DNA of 64,000 nt, taken from NCBI GenBank assembly GCA_016219185.1, contig JACRBZ010000031.1, positions 1 through 64,000 of the forward strand. The letters are read 5' to 3'. The notes under the pieces are model-generated. The model was not told the origin of the DNA. It did not search any database and saw nothing but the letters and a program-made list of their open reading frames with translations. Each line of letters starts with the position of its first letter. Position 1 is the first letter of the stretch. The stretch comes from Deltaproteobacteria bacterium. GTDB lineage: Bacteria > Desulfobacterota > Desulfobacteria > Desulfobacterales > Desulfatirhabdiaceae. Shown one piece after another: positions 46,805 through 57,383 of this stretch. Made by a program: the position numbers and the translations under genes.

Positions 46805-49146
46805 ACATCAACTCCTCGATAAACTGGAAATTCAAGCGAAAATGTGGTTCCTTCACCCAAACGGCTTTTCACAGAGATCATACCGCCATGGGTTTCAATG
46901 ATTTTATGGGCAATGGCAAGCCCCAGACCCGTACCCGTCCGCTTTGTCGTAAAAAACGGATTAAAGATGTTTTCGATGTCTTCATCCAAGATCCCGGATC
47001 CCGTATCCGAAACCGTGATGATGAGCGCCTGTCGATATTTTATCAAAGATGAAATACCGGCGGTTGTGGCAAGAGTCAGGACGCCACCGTTTTCCATGGC
47101 TTCCAGCGCATTGATCACCAGATTGTGGAAAACCTGCTGCAGTTGAAGTTCATCGCCAAACATCGGCGGGAGATTCTCCTGAAGTTTGACAACGAGATGA
47201 ACATTGGATTTTTGCGCTTTCAAATCCCAAAAAAGAAGCGTGTCCGTGATAATTCCGTTGATATCCGTTGCGAACTTGACCTCATGGGGAGATCTGGCAA
47301 AATCCAGAACTTTTTTGATAATTCCGGAGATCCGATGGATATTGTCCTTTATTTCTCTCAATATTTCATACTCTTGTTCCGTTCTGACAAATTTCCCCGC
47401 ATCACAGAGAATGTCCGTAAACAAACTGATGCTGGAAAGTGGATTCCGGATTTCATGGGCAATGCCGGCTGAAAGCTGAGCCAGCGAAGACAGACGATTT
47501 GCCCGTAACAGTTGTTCCTCGGTTTTTCGGGCTTCGGTGACATCGCATAACCGGATGATAGCACCACCGACATCTGATTTTTTTTCATGACATAGGGGGT
47601 AAATGACAACCTGCATGATTTTTCCCGGATAAATGAGGCTGTTTTTATCAAATATCTTTTTCCGGCGGTTCAGGACGGCGCATGAAATATGGCAACCTTC
47701 ACAGATTTCGGAACTTGCCGCAAGCCCTTCATAACAGGGTCTGCCGATGACTTCTTCTGAATCCTCGATCTGATAATACGCCAGAGCCGCCTGGTTCAGC
47801 ATTTTGATGCAATACCGGCGATCCAACATGATAAGCGGCTCTGAAATACCGTCAAACACCGCCTGGAGCATGAGCCTGCTTTTTTGAAGCTGTTCTTCCG
47901 CCTGTTTTTTGTCCGTGATTTCGGTCAACACCCCTTCGATAACCCCCGTTTCCGGAAATATCTTGCCCGAATAACGGAACCAGCGAATGGAACCATCCCG
48001 GACCGTAAGACGGGCTTCGAAATTTTCCAACTGTCTATCCCTTTGAAGCAGGGAAAGGAACAGCTCACGGACGCCAGGGTCTACATAATGTTCAGCCGTC
48101 CGATAAACATCCAGTAATTCCTGCTTATCATCATATCCTAGAAGCTGCGCCAACTTGCAGTTGCATTCCAGGATTTTTCCATCTGAAATACGACTGCGGT
48201 ACAGACCCACCTGCGCGTTATTGAACAGGGCTTCATATTTTTCCCGACTCTCCTTCAATGCACGCTCGGTTTCAGAGCGGATAACGATTTCTTCATTTAA
48301 GTGAATATTGGCATTTTCCAGCTCAAGGGTGCGTTCTTTTACCCGCATCTCCAAACCATCCCTGACTTCCTTAAGCGCTTGTTCCGCCAGAATGAGGTCC
48401 TTGATTTTGGTATCCAGTGCGGTATTGGCTTCAACCAGGGATGCTGTGCGGTCATTGACCGTCCGTTCCAGCATGATCAGGCAGGCCTGATCTTTTCGCT
48501 GCTGCCGAAACGTCAGAAACGATACCGCCGAAAACAACACCGTAATGATGCCGACAGCAAGAATTTCCCGCCTGAACTGTACGTTGATTCCCAGATGGTC
48601 CAAAATTTCGGGCTCTGGCGTGGATAGCCCGATGGTCCAGGTATCTTCCCCGATCCGAACCGATGTCCAGACAACAAATTCCCGGCCTTTTTCCGGAAGC
48701 CACACGTACCATCCGGTACCATCCGTGGCGTTCTCCACCCCTTCACACAGATCCGAATAATGGTATGCCCCTTTTTCATATTGCATATCAAAGATCTGCC
48801 GGATGGTTTTCCCCCTGTAGATATCGGGAAAATCTGAACTCTCATCAAAAACCACATGGTCCTTGTTATAAATCCACGCATCTCCGGTTGCCAGAAGCCG
48901 GATCGGTTGAATGAATTTTGTGAGAATTTCCCGCTCAGCGGTTTCCATCTCCACGCCTTCGGATTGAGTCCGATGCCGCAGCCATTCTTCAGCTATACGG
49001 ACAGATTGACGAACAATTTCCATTTCCAGGTTGGTCCAGGCCGTCAACATGGCATCCACTCTGCGGCAATGGTAATCGATCACCCCTCCCCACAACAGGA
49101 CAACCATCAATATCAGGGAAATGAATGTGATTGAGCGAAATTTCAT
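46801..49146 (-). CDS. Membrane PAS-sensor histidine kinase
   Basis: The 781-residue kinase has a TM helix near residues 5-24, a periplasmic Cache-like sensor (about 25-190), a second TM near 195-215, a coiled-coil, then two PAS domains (about 310-430 and 430-540). The second PAS carries four cysteines (PCYEGL and CEGCHISC), a type common in redox-sensing kinases. HisKA has GIAHEIRNPLSS (His), and the ATPase domain has DTGSGILDED and GTGLGLAIAHK. It is partner to the downstream regulator. Confidence 0.9.
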   Translation of the reverse strand: MKFRSITFISLILMVVLLWGGVIDYHCRRVDAMLTAWTNLEMEIVRQSVRIAEEWLRHRTQSEGVEMETAEREILTKFIQPIRLLATGDAWIYNKDHVVFDESSDFPDIYRGKTIRQIFDMQYEKGAYHYSDLCEGVENATDGTGWYVWLPEKGREFVVWTSVRIGEDTWTIGLSTPEPEILDHLGINVQFRREILAVGIITVLFSAVSFLTFRQQRKDQACLIMLERTVNDRTASLVEANTALDTKIKDLILAEQALKEVRDGLEMRVKERTLELENANIHLNEEIVIRSETERALKESREKYEALFNNAQVGLYRSRISDGKILECNCKLAQLLGYDDKQELLDVYRTAEHYVDPGVRELFLSLLQRDRQLENFEARLTVRDGSIRWFRYSGKIFPETGVIEGVLTEITDKKQAEEQLQKSRLMLQAVFDGISEPLIMLDRRYCIKMLNQAALAYYQIEDSEEVIGRPCYEGLAASSEICEGCHISCAVLNRRKKIFDKNSLIYPGKIMQVVIYPLCHEKKSDVGGAIIRLCDVTEARKTEEQLLRANRLSSLAQLSAGIAHEIRNPLSSISLFTDILCDAGKFVRTEQEYEILREIKDNIHRISGIIKKVLDFARSPHEVKFATDINGIITDTLLFWDLKAQKSNVHLVVKLQENLPPMFGDELQLQQVFHNLVINALEAMENGGVLTLATTAGISSLIKYRQALIITVSDTGSGILDEDIENIFNPFFTTKRTGTGLGLAIAHKIIETHGGMISVKSRLGEGTTFSLEFPVYRGVDV

Positions 49147-49160
49147 GGTTTCTCCGGTGC

Positions 49161-51140
49161 CTACCGCGTCAGAACATCATGAAGGGTTTTTTCCAGTTCT
49201 TCAAGCCGGTAAGGCTTGGCAAGACACCCGGCAAACCCGTATTTGCGGAAATCCGTCAATACCGAATCCACGGAATAGCCGCTGGATACAATGGCTTTAA
49301 CCCCCGGATCGATTACTCTCAACCGCTGAAGCGTTTCGATGCCACCGACACCATCCGGAATATGAATGTCCAGAATCGCAGCATCATAAGGCATTTTGGA
49401 TTCCATTCCCCGTTGATACAGGGCAAGTGCCTGATCGCTGTTTTCAGCGCATTCGACATCATATCCCAAATGACGGAGCATCTCTCCGGTAATTTCACGG
49501 ATCATGTCCTCGTCATCCATCAGTAAAACCCGATTTTTTTCTGATGGCTCTCGATTTTCTGAAGGCAATACCACTCCGGGTTCTTCCTGAAAAGCCGGAA
49601 GATAAAGCATTACCGTCGTTCCCTTCCCTGGCAACGATTGGATCTGAATGTGACCATGATGTTTTTGAATGATGGAATGGACCATGGTAAGCCCCAATCC
49701 TTTTCCTTTCCGGGTCCCGATCTCCTTGGTCGAAAAATAGGGATCAAATATTCGGGAAAGCTGTGTTTCGGCGATTCCCACGCCTTCGTCTCTCAGTGTG
49801 ACACGAACGTAATGCCCCGGGAGCAGCGGTAAATCGGCAATGGGCGAATCCTGCCGGAGAAGAAAATTATCCGCATAAATGGACAGGACTCCTCCCGATG
49901 GCATGGCTTCCCTGGCATTGGCGACAATATTACTGATGACGTGACGGATCAACTGTGGATCGATTTCAACATCGCTGAGATCATCCGCAATATGAATCAG
50001 ACAGGATATTGCAGAATCTTTCAAAACTTCAGCAGAAGATCCCCGAAGGATTCCGGTTATGGAACCCTTTTCTTTCAAAGGTTTTCCGCCGGATGAAAAG
50101 GTCAGAAACTGATGGGTCAGATCGCTGGCCCGCCGGCAAGCCTCTTCGATTGCAGCCAGCAGTGGAAATATGCTGTCCCACTTACCGGCATACTGTTTCA
50201 CCATGGATACATTACCTACAATGGCCATCAGAATATTGTTGAAATCATGGGCAATTCCGCCTGCAAGCACACCAATGGCTTCGAGCTTTTCAATTTGTTT
50301 ATGATCTTCTTCAATTTCTTTTCGCCAGGTGACATCCCTTGCAGTCAGCAAAAACCCATAAAGCTGATTCTCCTTGATGAGGGTTGCTGAAGAGACTTCA
50401 ACCGGAACAACACTTCCTGTTTTCGTCAAAAACTGAGCACCATGGAGAATTAGCCCTTTTTTTTGGTCATCAGAACCTGAATCCGGGCTAACAATAGCAT
50501 CAAACTGATCAGAGGTCAGGATATCGGAAAGTGATAAAGCGGAAATTTCGGATTCAGAATATCCACTCATCTTTAGCCCTTCCGGATTGATATATGTCAG
50601 TTTACCACCCATGTCCGACGTGATGATGATTTCGCGGGCCGTTTCCGCCAAAAGGCGATAGATTTCTTCACTTTCCCGAAGATTTTCCGCTACTGATTTC
50701 CGGGCATCGATTTCATTCATCAAGAGCTCATTGGCCGAAGTCAACTGAAATGTTCTTTCAGAAACCAATTCTTCGAGATGATCGCGATGATTTCTCAGTT
50801 CGGTTTCAGTTCGGGATATTCTGACGCTTAACCGGATAACGATAACGGCAACCAGCATAAACATGGCGGAACGAAGCAAATCATGGGTGAAAGGATCCAT
50901 CGGACGAAAAAACCAGTGGCTCAATATCAGAATTGTTGCCATGAGGATGGGGGTAATCAGTCCCCGCACTTTCCACCACAGGGTTGACAAAATGATGGGA
51001 ATGTAAAATAAATGCGTAAATACCGCATCCGATTCAATCAATCCATGAAAGTAAAAAGTCAACCCAATTGCGCCGACAATCAGACATGTCACGATTGACA
51101 ATCGAATATTGTTCTCTGTTGATTTCAATGCCGTCTCCAT
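49161..51140 (-). CDS. Hybrid histidine kinase with C-terminal receiver
   Basis: The 659-residue protein begins with several membrane helices (about residues 10-110), then a PAS domain (about 165-285), HisKA with GGIAHDFNNILMAIVGN, ATPase motifs RDEGVGIAETQ and KGLGLTMVHSIIQKHHG, and a receiver domain (VLLMDDEDMIREI; AAILDIHIPDGVGG phospho-site). It likely relays to the following kinase/regulator. It is the first gene of the three-gene set and lies 47 bases below the predicted sigma-54 start. Confidence 0.92.
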   Translation of the reverse strand: METALKSTENNIRLSIVTCLIVGAIGLTFYFHGLIESDAVFTHLFYIPIILSTLWWKVRGLITPILMATILILSHWFFRPMDPFTHDLLRSAMFMLVAVIVIRLSVRISRTETELRNHRDHLEELVSERTFQLTSANELLMNEIDARKSVAENLRESEEIYRLLAETAREIIITSDMGGKLTYINPEGLKMSGYSESEISALSLSDILTSDQFDAIVSPDSGSDDQKKGLILHGAQFLTKTGSVVPVEVSSATLIKENQLYGFLLTARDVTWRKEIEEDHKQIEKLEAIGVLAGGIAHDFNNILMAIVGNVSMVKQYAGKWDSIFPLLAAIEEACRRASDLTHQFLTFSSGGKPLKEKGSITGILRGSSAEVLKDSAISCLIHIADDLSDVEIDPQLIRHVISNIVANAREAMPSGGVLSIYADNFLLRQDSPIADLPLLPGHYVRVTLRDEGVGIAETQLSRIFDPYFSTKEIGTRKGKGLGLTMVHSIIQKHHGHIQIQSLPGKGTTVMLYLPAFQEEPGVVLPSENREPSEKNRVLLMDDEDMIREITGEMLRHLGYDVECAENSDQALALYQRGMESKMPYDAAILDIHIPDGVGGIETLQRLRVIDPGVKAIVSSGYSVDSVLTDFRKYGFAGCLAKPYRLEELEKTLHDVLTR

Positions 51141-51198
51141 AAGTGAAGCAAAATCATATCTGAAGCCATCTTACCTGAAAAAGCAATTGTGGAATAAA

Positions 51199-51214
51199 AG
51201 CAATTTGAGTGCCA
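51199..51214 (-). promoter_or_regulatory. Sigma-54 promoter of the sensor-kinase operon
   Basis: Read on the minus strand, TGGCACTCAAATTGCT matches the sigma-54 consensus exactly (TGGCAC-N5-TTGCW), with GG at -24 and GC at -12. The predicted start is near 51188, giving a 47-base leader to the hybrid kinase. The operon's last gene encodes a sigma-54 activator, so positive autoregulation is likely. Confidence 0.75.
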
Positions 51215-51638
51215 CATATCATTTTATTTACTTCGCCATGCTTTCCCAGCACAACAACACAAAGAAAACGATCTGAATTCTGGACATTGATCACTTTCAT
51301 TCAAATCAGCATGATCGTTTCACTCACCACCGCACAATGAAACTAAATTTTTAACATGCTGTAATATTTATTTTTTATAAAATTATCAATCATTGAGAAA
51401 TACTCATGTAAAACCGAAAAAATACTGCCTTGAATATTATTCTATCAATATCTTTAAGTTGTTGCGAGAAAATTATTTGGTTTCCGGATATATCGGATTA
51501 AGTATTACTTGTTGACAATATTGATAAATTTCAGATGTTTTTCGGCATTGAAATGGCTGATTAAACGCGATATCAACAGGATAAAAGTTTTATACTATTG
51601 TGATATTAACAAATTGGAAATGGAGACATAATAAAGCC
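51215..51638. promoter_or_regulatory. AT-rich divergent control region (kinase operon / larE)
   Basis: This region holds no gene. AAACGATC (51266-51273) and GATCGTTT (51313-51320) form a spaced inverted repeat about 60-110 bases upstream of the sigma-54 site, a plausible enhancer location. For larE, TATACT at 51591-51596 is a fair -10 without a good -35. Much of the rest is A/T runs. Confidence 0.35.
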
Positions 51639-52460
51639 ATGAACGATATCGATCGATTGCTGAATCACGATTATGCGAATCTAAAAGAAATCCTGGAAAA
51701 AATGGGAAGGGTTGCCATTGCCTATTCCGGCGGGACTGACAGCACACTTTTACTTCGGATTGCCGCAGATGTTCTTAAAGATTCCGTAATTGCCTTAACC
51801 GCCCGGTCTGAAACCACCCCTCAGGGGGAGTATACAGATGCCGTAACGTTTACCCGGCAAATCGGGGTTCGGCATATCATTGTGGAAACCCATGAAATGC
51901 GCATCCCGGAGTTTGTGCAAAATCTTCCCGACAGATGTTATATCTGTAAAAAAATTCGATATGAGACTATTATGACCATCGCCCGCCAACACGGGTTTAC
52001 CGTAATTGCAGATGGAGAAAATGCGGATGACGGCAAGGATTACCGACCGGGCAGCATTGCCGCCAGGGAATTGGGGGTGCGAAGTCCTTTAAACGAGGCT
52101 GGATTGACCAAGGACAGGGTTCGCGCCTTATCCCGGAAACTGGGACTGCCCACCTGGAACAAACCCGCCCTGGCCTGTTTGGCCTCTCGAATTCCTTATC
52201 ACAGCCCCATTACTCCGGAAAAGCTGAGGCAAATCGATGAAGCAGAAACCTTTATCCGTAGTTGGGGAAACATCGGACAGGTTCGGGTCAGACATTTTGG
52301 GGATACCGCCCACATCGAAATGGATCTTGCCGGAATGACCCAATTGATGGAACCTTCAGTCCGGGAACAGACCGTTTCATTTTTCAGGCGACTTGGATTT
52401 GTGCATATTTTTCTGGATCTGGGAGGGTACCAGATGGGCAATCTGAATCCGATTCGATAA
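51639..52460 (+). CDS. larE: LarE-type ATP-dependent sacrificial sulfur transferase
   Basis: LarE activates pyridinium dicarboxylate with ATP and inserts sulfur when building the nickel-pincer cofactor. The 273-residue protein has the PP-loop AYSGGTDSTLLLR (28-40), a CYICKK knuckle (100-105), and ALACLASRIPYHSP, where Cys180 matches the sacrificial cysteine. larB, larC and larA are not in the window, so the substrate could be another one. The start ATG follows GGAGA by 12 bases; an upstream GTG is less likely. Confidence 0.85.
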   Translation: MNDIDRLLNHDYANLKEILEKMGRVAIAYSGGTDSTLLLRIAADVLKDSVIALTARSETTPQGEYTDAVTFTRQIGVRHIIVETHEMRIPEFVQNLPDRCYICKKIRYETIMTIARQHGFTVIADGENADDGKDYRPGSIAARELGVRSPLNEAGLTKDRVRALSRKLGLPTWNKPALACLASRIPYHSPITPEKLRQIDEAETFIRSWGNIGQVRVRHFGDTAHIEMDLAGMTQLMEPSVREQTVSFFRRLGFVHIFLDLGGYQMGNLNPIR

Positions 52461-52540
52461 AAATCTAAAATGCTCACCATCAATATCTGGTCTGGAGCCA
52501 AACAGAATCCGCATCCACTGACGTTTTCAGGGAGGGTATT

Positions 52541-53152
52541 TCAGATGATCGAAAGAAAAACAGCGGCGTTGCTGCTGATCTTTGCAGGCAGCATTTCCGG
52601 AGCAATTGCTTCACCGTTTATTTCGACTTTTAATATTTCCTGCAGCAGGGCCTGATCCTGAGCTTTGCGGATAACATCCAGCAAATCCCCGCCGCTGATC
52701 CCGATCCCTTTTGTTAACACCACTGGCCCCTGTTCCTCGGCAACCTGATTAAAGAGCTTAAGAGTCATCCGCCCTTTCCGGAGAACCGGGATCGGCGAAA
52801 CGCCGCCAAAGGATATCTGTTGTCGGAAGGCAGCATATTTTCCGCCTTTTCTAAGGGTCGCTCCAGCAAGCCCCGGCATGGCAGCAGACAGCGCCAGGAT
52901 GGAACCGTCAGAAACCTTCATTGCATCCACATCATCCACGGGCTTTCCATTCAAAAAAAGGGTTTGAACCCGGTTTTCCAGATAATCTTCAGCAATTCCG
53001 AGCTGGTCGACGATAACCTGCCGAATGCTGGATCCGGCCATAATTTCCAACCTAACCCCCTGACGGAAAACCCCGATTATCAGAAAGCCGAGTCGGGAAT
53101 TTTCTTTCAGTGTCATCTGAATGCGGCAATCCGTAACGTTTTCATGAATCAT
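52541..53152 (-). CDS. Unknown protein with a possible beta-grasp stretch
   Basis: I do not recognise this 203-residue protein. Residues 40-97 (SSIRQVIVDQLG..., LFLNGKPVDDVDAMKVSDGS, ILALSAAMPGLAG) resemble the strand order of ThiS/MoaD-type sulfur carriers, whose usual ending is VNGxxV..DGDxV..PxxGG, but here the chain continues for 105 residues, so a free C-terminal Gly-Gly is absent. No signal peptide is seen. It is convergent with larE, 80 bases apart. A link to sulfur transfer is only a suggestion. Confidence 0.6.
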   Translation of the reverse strand: MIHENVTDCRIQMTLKENSRLGFLIIGVFRQGVRLEIMAGSSIRQVIVDQLGIAEDYLENRVQTLFLNGKPVDDVDAMKVSDGSILALSAAMPGLAGATLRKGGKYAAFRQQISFGGVSPIPVLRKGRMTLKLFNQVAEEQGPVVLTKGIGISGGDLLDVIRKAQDQALLQEILKVEINGEAIAPEMLPAKISSNAAVFLSII

Positions 53153-53999
53153 ATGTTTTTCCTTATCCTTTCTCCCTGCTCTCCCTGAGCAAAAAACATG
53201 AAAATGGACTTACGCAAAGGCACCAACGTCGTAGGTCAGGCACTTTTTATCGATCGTACCCAGTCCATCTGAATTCTGAAACATTCATATAAACCTCTGG
53301 CCAGAGCGTTTTATCTGGACCCTCCCCCATACCCGCAGGGCAACCGATCTTTCAATGGCAACAACTCATACACATCATTAATAATAACGAATTGAAATGT
53401 CAAACAGAGCTTTGAACAAACTGCCTGACTTATGGAACAGACTCAGACCATTGATGCATGGGGGGGCTTTTTGATACCGTCCCTGGGGGAAATATGTGGA
53501 GAGATATACGTGGGAATACTGAATGGATAACAACTCCTGAACGAGTTTGCAAAAATTTTATACTTGACAGAACAAATTCATTCGTATATCAAAATATGCG
53601 AAACAATGTTTCGATTTTTCATATTATCAACCGACTAATCAATTAATTATATTAAATATCAATATATTGATGCCATAAAACACATAGAACATCATTTCCA
53701 AAATGCATGCGCCAAGTTATCAATATTTAATATATATCAATTTAATTCAAATTGTTATAATTGAAGAATTTTAACAAACGGCATTGATAATACTCTGAAC
53801 AGTAACAAAGTTTTGCGACGCATAGATAGATGAAAGATGACCGTGTTGAAAAAAAGCGAGCGATTTCATCCTGACCCATTACTTTCATTATTGACAGATT
53901 GGATCAGAAGCAATAAGTGAATATTTCTTTGAATTAATAGCAATCAGATTAAGGTCTTAAATTATTTATTGATTATCATTTAATAACCTGGAGGTAAAG
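53153..53999. other. Long AT-rich upstream region of sdhCAB
   Basis: No gene is supported in these 850 bases. Between 53580 and 53770 the DNA is very A/T-rich, with inverted elements such as ATATTAAATAT near 53650 and CAATATTTAATATAT near 53721, which could be regulator sites. TTGACA at 53891-53896 is a possible -35, but the -10 is poor. The ribosome site GGAGG precedes sdhC. Confidence 0.4.
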
Positions 54000-54641
54000 A
54001 TGAACTGGTTTGTCAACATGCTGGGGTCATCCATCGGAAAAAAACTGATGATGGCCATTACGGGACTGAGTTTTTGCGGGTTTCTGGTTGCACACCTTGC
54101 AGGCAACCTGTTTATTTATGGGGGAAGAGATGCCTTCAATTCTTATGCAAGTCACCTCCATTCCCTGGGGCCGCTTGTGAACTTGTTGGAGATAGGCCTT
54201 TTGACTTTAGCCCTGATCCATGTCCTGACAGGTGCATCTCTTTTTTATGAAAACCTGAGGGCCAGGCCCAACCGCTATAGTGTCAACAAATCCGCAGGAG
54301 GCAGAACCATCGGGTCCGCCACCATGCCCTACACTGGTTTTTTTCTCCTCTTTTTTGTGATTTTTCACCTTTTCAATTTTCATTTTGTGGACAAGACTCA
54401 TGTGACCATCTTTGATATTGTTTCAAAGGCTTTTTCCAATCCACTTTATGTCATTTTCTACATTCTGGCCATGATCATCGCCGGCCTTCATGTGAGCCAC
54501 GGGCTGTGGAGCGCTTTTCAAACCCTGGGCGCCAACCACCCAAAATACATGCCGATCATTATGGTGGCCAGCCTGGTCTTCAGCCTCATCGTCGGCATTG
54601 GTTTTGGATTTCTTCCCGTTTATATTTCGCTGATTGCTTAA
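54000..54641 (+). CDS. sdhC: Succinate dehydrogenase/fumarate reductase cytochrome b subunit
   Basis: The 213-residue membrane subunit anchors the complex, binds haem b and exchanges electrons with menaquinone. About five hydrophobic helices and several helix histidines are seen ([51 protein letters not shown]). There is no separate sdhD, so this is the single-subunit type B form known from Wolinella and Bacillus. GGAGG precedes the ATG. Confidence 0.92.
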   Translation: MNWFVNMLGSSIGKKLMMAITGLSFCGFLVAHLAGNLFIYGGRDAFNSYASHLHSLGPLVNLLEIGLLTLALIHVLTGASLFYENLRARPNRYSVNKSAGGRTIGSATMPYTGFFLLFFVIFHLFNFHFVDKTHVTIFDIVSKAFSNPLYVIFYILAMIIAGLHVSHGLWSAFQTLGANHPKYMPIIMVASLVFSLIVGIGFGFLPVYISLIA

Positions 54642-54658
54642 GAACAAGGAGATTAAAC

Positions 54659-56572
54659 ATGCATCTAGATGCAAAAATTCCCGGGGGGCCGCTCGCTGAC
54701 AAATGGGATAGGCATAAGTTTGAGTTGAAACTGATCAACCCCGCCAATAAACGTAAATTTGAGGTCATTGTCGTCGGAACCGGTCTTGCCGGCGGCGCTG
54801 CTGCAGCATCTCTGGCTGAGCTGGGCTATAACGTCAAAAGCTTCTGCATTCAGGACACCCCGCGCCGGGCTCACAGCATTGCGGCCCAGGGCGGCATCAA
54901 CGCTTCCAAAAACTACCAGAACGATGGAGACAGCGACTGGCGACTCTTTTATGACACCATCAAGGGCGGTGACTTCAGAGCCCGTGAAGGCAATGTGTAT
55001 CGCCTGGCACAGATCAGCGGCAATATCATCGATCAGTGCGTGGCCCAGGGTGTTCCATTCGCCCGTGAATACGGCGGACTTCTGGCCAACCGCAGCTTTG
55101 GCGGTGCTCAGGTTTCTCGAACCTTTTACGCCAGGGGACAGACCGGCCAGCAGCTTCTGCTGGGAGCTTACAGCGCTCTGAGCCGTCAGATAGCAACGGG
55201 GAAAGTGCAGATGTTCAACCGCAGGGAAATGGTGGATCTGGTTCTGGTGAACGGACAGGCCAGGGGCATCGTGGTCCGGAACCTGGTTACCGGAGAAATC
55301 GAGAGCCATGGAGCAGATGCCGTTGTCCTTTGTACAGGCGGCTACGCCAATGTCTTTTTCCTTTCCACCAATGCCATGGCCTGCAATGTAACCGCAAATT
55401 TTAGAGCATATCAGAAAGGTGCATTGTTTGCCAACCCCTGTTTTACCCAGATCCACCCCACCTGCATTCCGGTTCACGGAACCTATCAGTCCAAGCTGAC
55501 CCTGATGAGCGAAAGCCTGAGAAATGACGGTCGTGTCTGGGTTCCCAAAACCGCCGGAGATAAGCGATCTGCGGATCAGATTCCGGAATCGGATCGGGAT
55601 TATTTTCTGGAACGCAAATATCCCAGCTTCGGAAACCTGGTTCCCCGGGATGTGGCTTCCCGAAATGCCAAGGAGCAATGCGATCTGGGAAAAGGCGTCG
55701 GCGAAACCGGACTTGCGGTTTATCTGGATTTTCGGGATGCCATCAGCCGCGACGGCAAAGATGTGATCGGCCAGAAATACGGCAACCTCTTTCAGATGTA
55801 CGAAAAAATTACCGCGGACAATCCGTATGAAAAGCCCATGATGATTTATCCCGCCGTACATTATACGATGGGCGGGCTTTGGGTGGATTATAATTTAATG
55901 AGCACCATTCCCGGTCTTTTTGTCCTGGGAGAGGCCAATTTTTCGGATCACGGCGCCAACCGCCTGGGCGCAAGCGCCCTCATGCAGGGCCTGGCTGACG
56001 GCTATTTTGTGATCCCTTACACCATCGGCGGATATTTTGCCGGCGCACCGCTTCCCAAAATCACGACCAGCCAGCCCGAATTCACATCGGCCGCCCGCAA
56101 AGCGATCGATCGCACCCAACGCCTGCTGTCCATTAACGGCAAACGCACGGTGGATGATTTTCATCGGGAACTGGGGGGCATCCTGTGGGAATACTGCGGA
56201 ATGGCCAGAAACGATGCGGGTCTGATCAAAGCCAGAACCCTCATTCAGTCCCTTCGTAGCGAATTCTGGGAAAACGTCAAGGTCCCCGGAGTGGACATGG
56301 ATCTTAACCAGAGCCTCGAGAGGGCCGGACGCGTGGCCGATTTTCTAGAATTCGGAGAACTCCTGGTTATCGACGCGCTGGCAAGGCGGGAATCCTGCGG
56401 CGGCCATTTTAATGAAGGCTTCCAGACCGAAGAGAATGAAGCCCTGAGGGATGATGACAACTTCTGTCATGTTGCGGCATGGGAATATGCCGGAGAAGGA
56501 AAGGATCCCCAGTTCCATAAAGAACCACTGGTTTTTGAAAACGTCAAATTAACACAAAGGAGTTACAAGTGA
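54659..56572 (+). CDS. sdhA: Succinate dehydrogenase/fumarate reductase flavoprotein
   Basis: The catalytic 637-residue subunit interconverts succinate and fumarate. Motifs: [20 protein letters not shown] (FAD), [17 protein letters not shown] with the flavin-linked His, a substrate region with [14 protein letters not shown], and [20 protein letters not shown]. The start at 54659 follows AAGGAG; an in-frame extension to 54506 lies inside sdhC and is rejected. It overlaps sdhB by four bases (GTGA). Confidence 0.95.
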   Translation: MHLDAKIPGGPLADKWDRHKFELKLINPANKRKFEVIVVGTGLAGGAAAASLAELGYNVKSFCIQDTPRRAHSIAAQGGINASKNYQNDGDSDWRLFYDTIKGGDFRAREGNVYRLAQISGNIIDQCVAQGVPFAREYGGLLANRSFGGAQVSRTFYARGQTGQQLLLGAYSALSRQIATGKVQMFNRREMVDLVLVNGQARGIVVRNLVTGEIESHGADAVVLCTGGYANVFFLSTNAMACNVTANFRAYQKGALFANPCFTQIHPTCIPVHGTYQSKLTLMSESLRNDGRVWVPKTAGDKRSADQIPESDRDYFLERKYPSFGNLVPRDVASRNAKEQCDLGKGVGETGLAVYLDFRDAISRDGKDVIGQKYGNLFQMYEKITADNPYEKPMMIYPAVHYTMGGLWVDYNLMSTIPGLFVLGEANFSDHGANRLGASALMQGLADGYFVIPYTIGGYFAGAPLPKITTSQPEFTSAARKAIDRTQRLLSINGKRTVDDFHRELGGILWEYCGMARNDAGLIKARTLIQSLRSEFWENVKVPGVDMDLNQSLERAGRVADFLEFGELLVIDALARRESCGGHFNEGFQTEENEALRDDDNFCHVAAWEYAGEGKDPQFHKEPLVFENVKLTQRSYK

Positions 56573-57333
56573 CAAAAACCATCAATTTAACGCTGAAGGT
56601 ATGGCGACAACAATCCGCTGAGATAAAAGGCGGATTTGAAACCTATCATGCCAGCAATATATCTACGGACATGTCGTTTCTGGAAATGCTGGATGTTGTC
56701 AATGAACAGCTTACCCTGGATTGCAAGGAACCCATTGCCTTTGACCACGATTGCCGGGAAGGAATCTGCGGCCAGTGCGGATCCGTAATAAACGGAAGGC
56801 CGCATGGCCCTGAAAAAGGCACCACCCTGTGCCAGCTTCACATGCGGCACTTTAGCGACGGGGATACCATTGCCATTGAACCGTTCCGGGCAAAAGCCTT
56901 CAAAGTACTGAAAGATCTGGTTGTGGATCGAGGCGCCCTGGACAAAATCATTCAGGCTGGCGGGTATGTATCTGTCAATACCGGCGGGACTCCGGATGCC
57001 AACGCCATTCCCGTGCCAAAGGAAATCGCGGAAAAGGCCATGGACGCCGCAGCCTGTATCGGGTGCGGTGCCTGCGTGGCTGCCTGCCCCAATGCATCGG
57101 CCATGCTTTTTGTGGGCGCAAAGGTATCACAGCTTGCACTGCTGCCTCAAGGCAGGCCCGAGGCAGCCATGCGCGTTACTCATATGGTTCGGACCATGGA
57201 TGAACTGGGATTTGGGAACTGTTCCAATGAACGGGAATGCGAAGCCGAATGCCCCAAGGAAATTTCCATCACCAACATTGCCCGGATGAACCGGGAATTC
57301 TTTAAGGCAGGGTTGTTTTCATCGGTTAAGTGA
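56569..57333 (+). CDS. sdhB: Succinate dehydrogenase/fumarate reductase iron-sulfur subunit
   Basis: The 254-residue protein carries three clusters. The [2Fe-2S] site is [12 protein letters not shown] with the later LCQLH; the others use [14 protein letters not shown] and [15 protein letters not shown]. It begins with GTG at 56569 overlapping the sdhA stop, just after AAAGGAG. It completes the sdhCAB operon. Confidence 0.95.
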   Translation: MTKTINLTLKVWRQQSAEIKGGFETYHASNISTDMSFLEMLDVVNEQLTLDCKEPIAFDHDCREGICGQCGSVINGRPHGPEKGTTLCQLHMRHFSDGDTIAIEPFRAKAFKVLKDLVVDRGALDKIIQAGGYVSVNTGGTPDANAIPVPKEIAEKAMDAAACIGCGACVAACPNASAMLFVGAKVSQLALLPQGRPEAAMRVTHMVRTMDELGFGNCSNERECEAECPKEISITNIARMNREFFKAGLFSSVK

Positions 57334-57341
57334 GAGGTATA

Positions 57342-57379
57342 TGAGGGTGTATGGGTACTTAAAAACTCACACACCCTCA
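57342..57379. terminator. Bidirectional terminator-like hairpin between sdhB and hisG
   Basis: TGAGGGTGT (57342-57350) pairs perfectly with ACACCCTCA (57371-57379) across a 20-base loop; flanking GTGA/TCAC sequences extend the pairing loosely. It lies between convergent sdhB and hisG and may stop both transcripts, although the U-tract is weak. Confidence 0.5.
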
Positions 57380-57383
57380 CAAC

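Noticed and set aside
45656..46822. 388-codon plus-strand frame opposite the sigma-54 regulator
   Set aside because: It mirrors the real gene, has no recognisable motif, and its residues follow the antisense of conserved AAA+ motifs.
53458..53646. 62-codon plus-strand frame in the sdh upstream region
   Set aside because: Composition follows the AT-rich DNA; there is no ribosome site and no conserved feature.
54665..55861. 398-codon minus-strand frame inside sdhA
   Set aside because: It is the antisense of well-conserved flavoprotein motifs and lacks a ribosome binding site.
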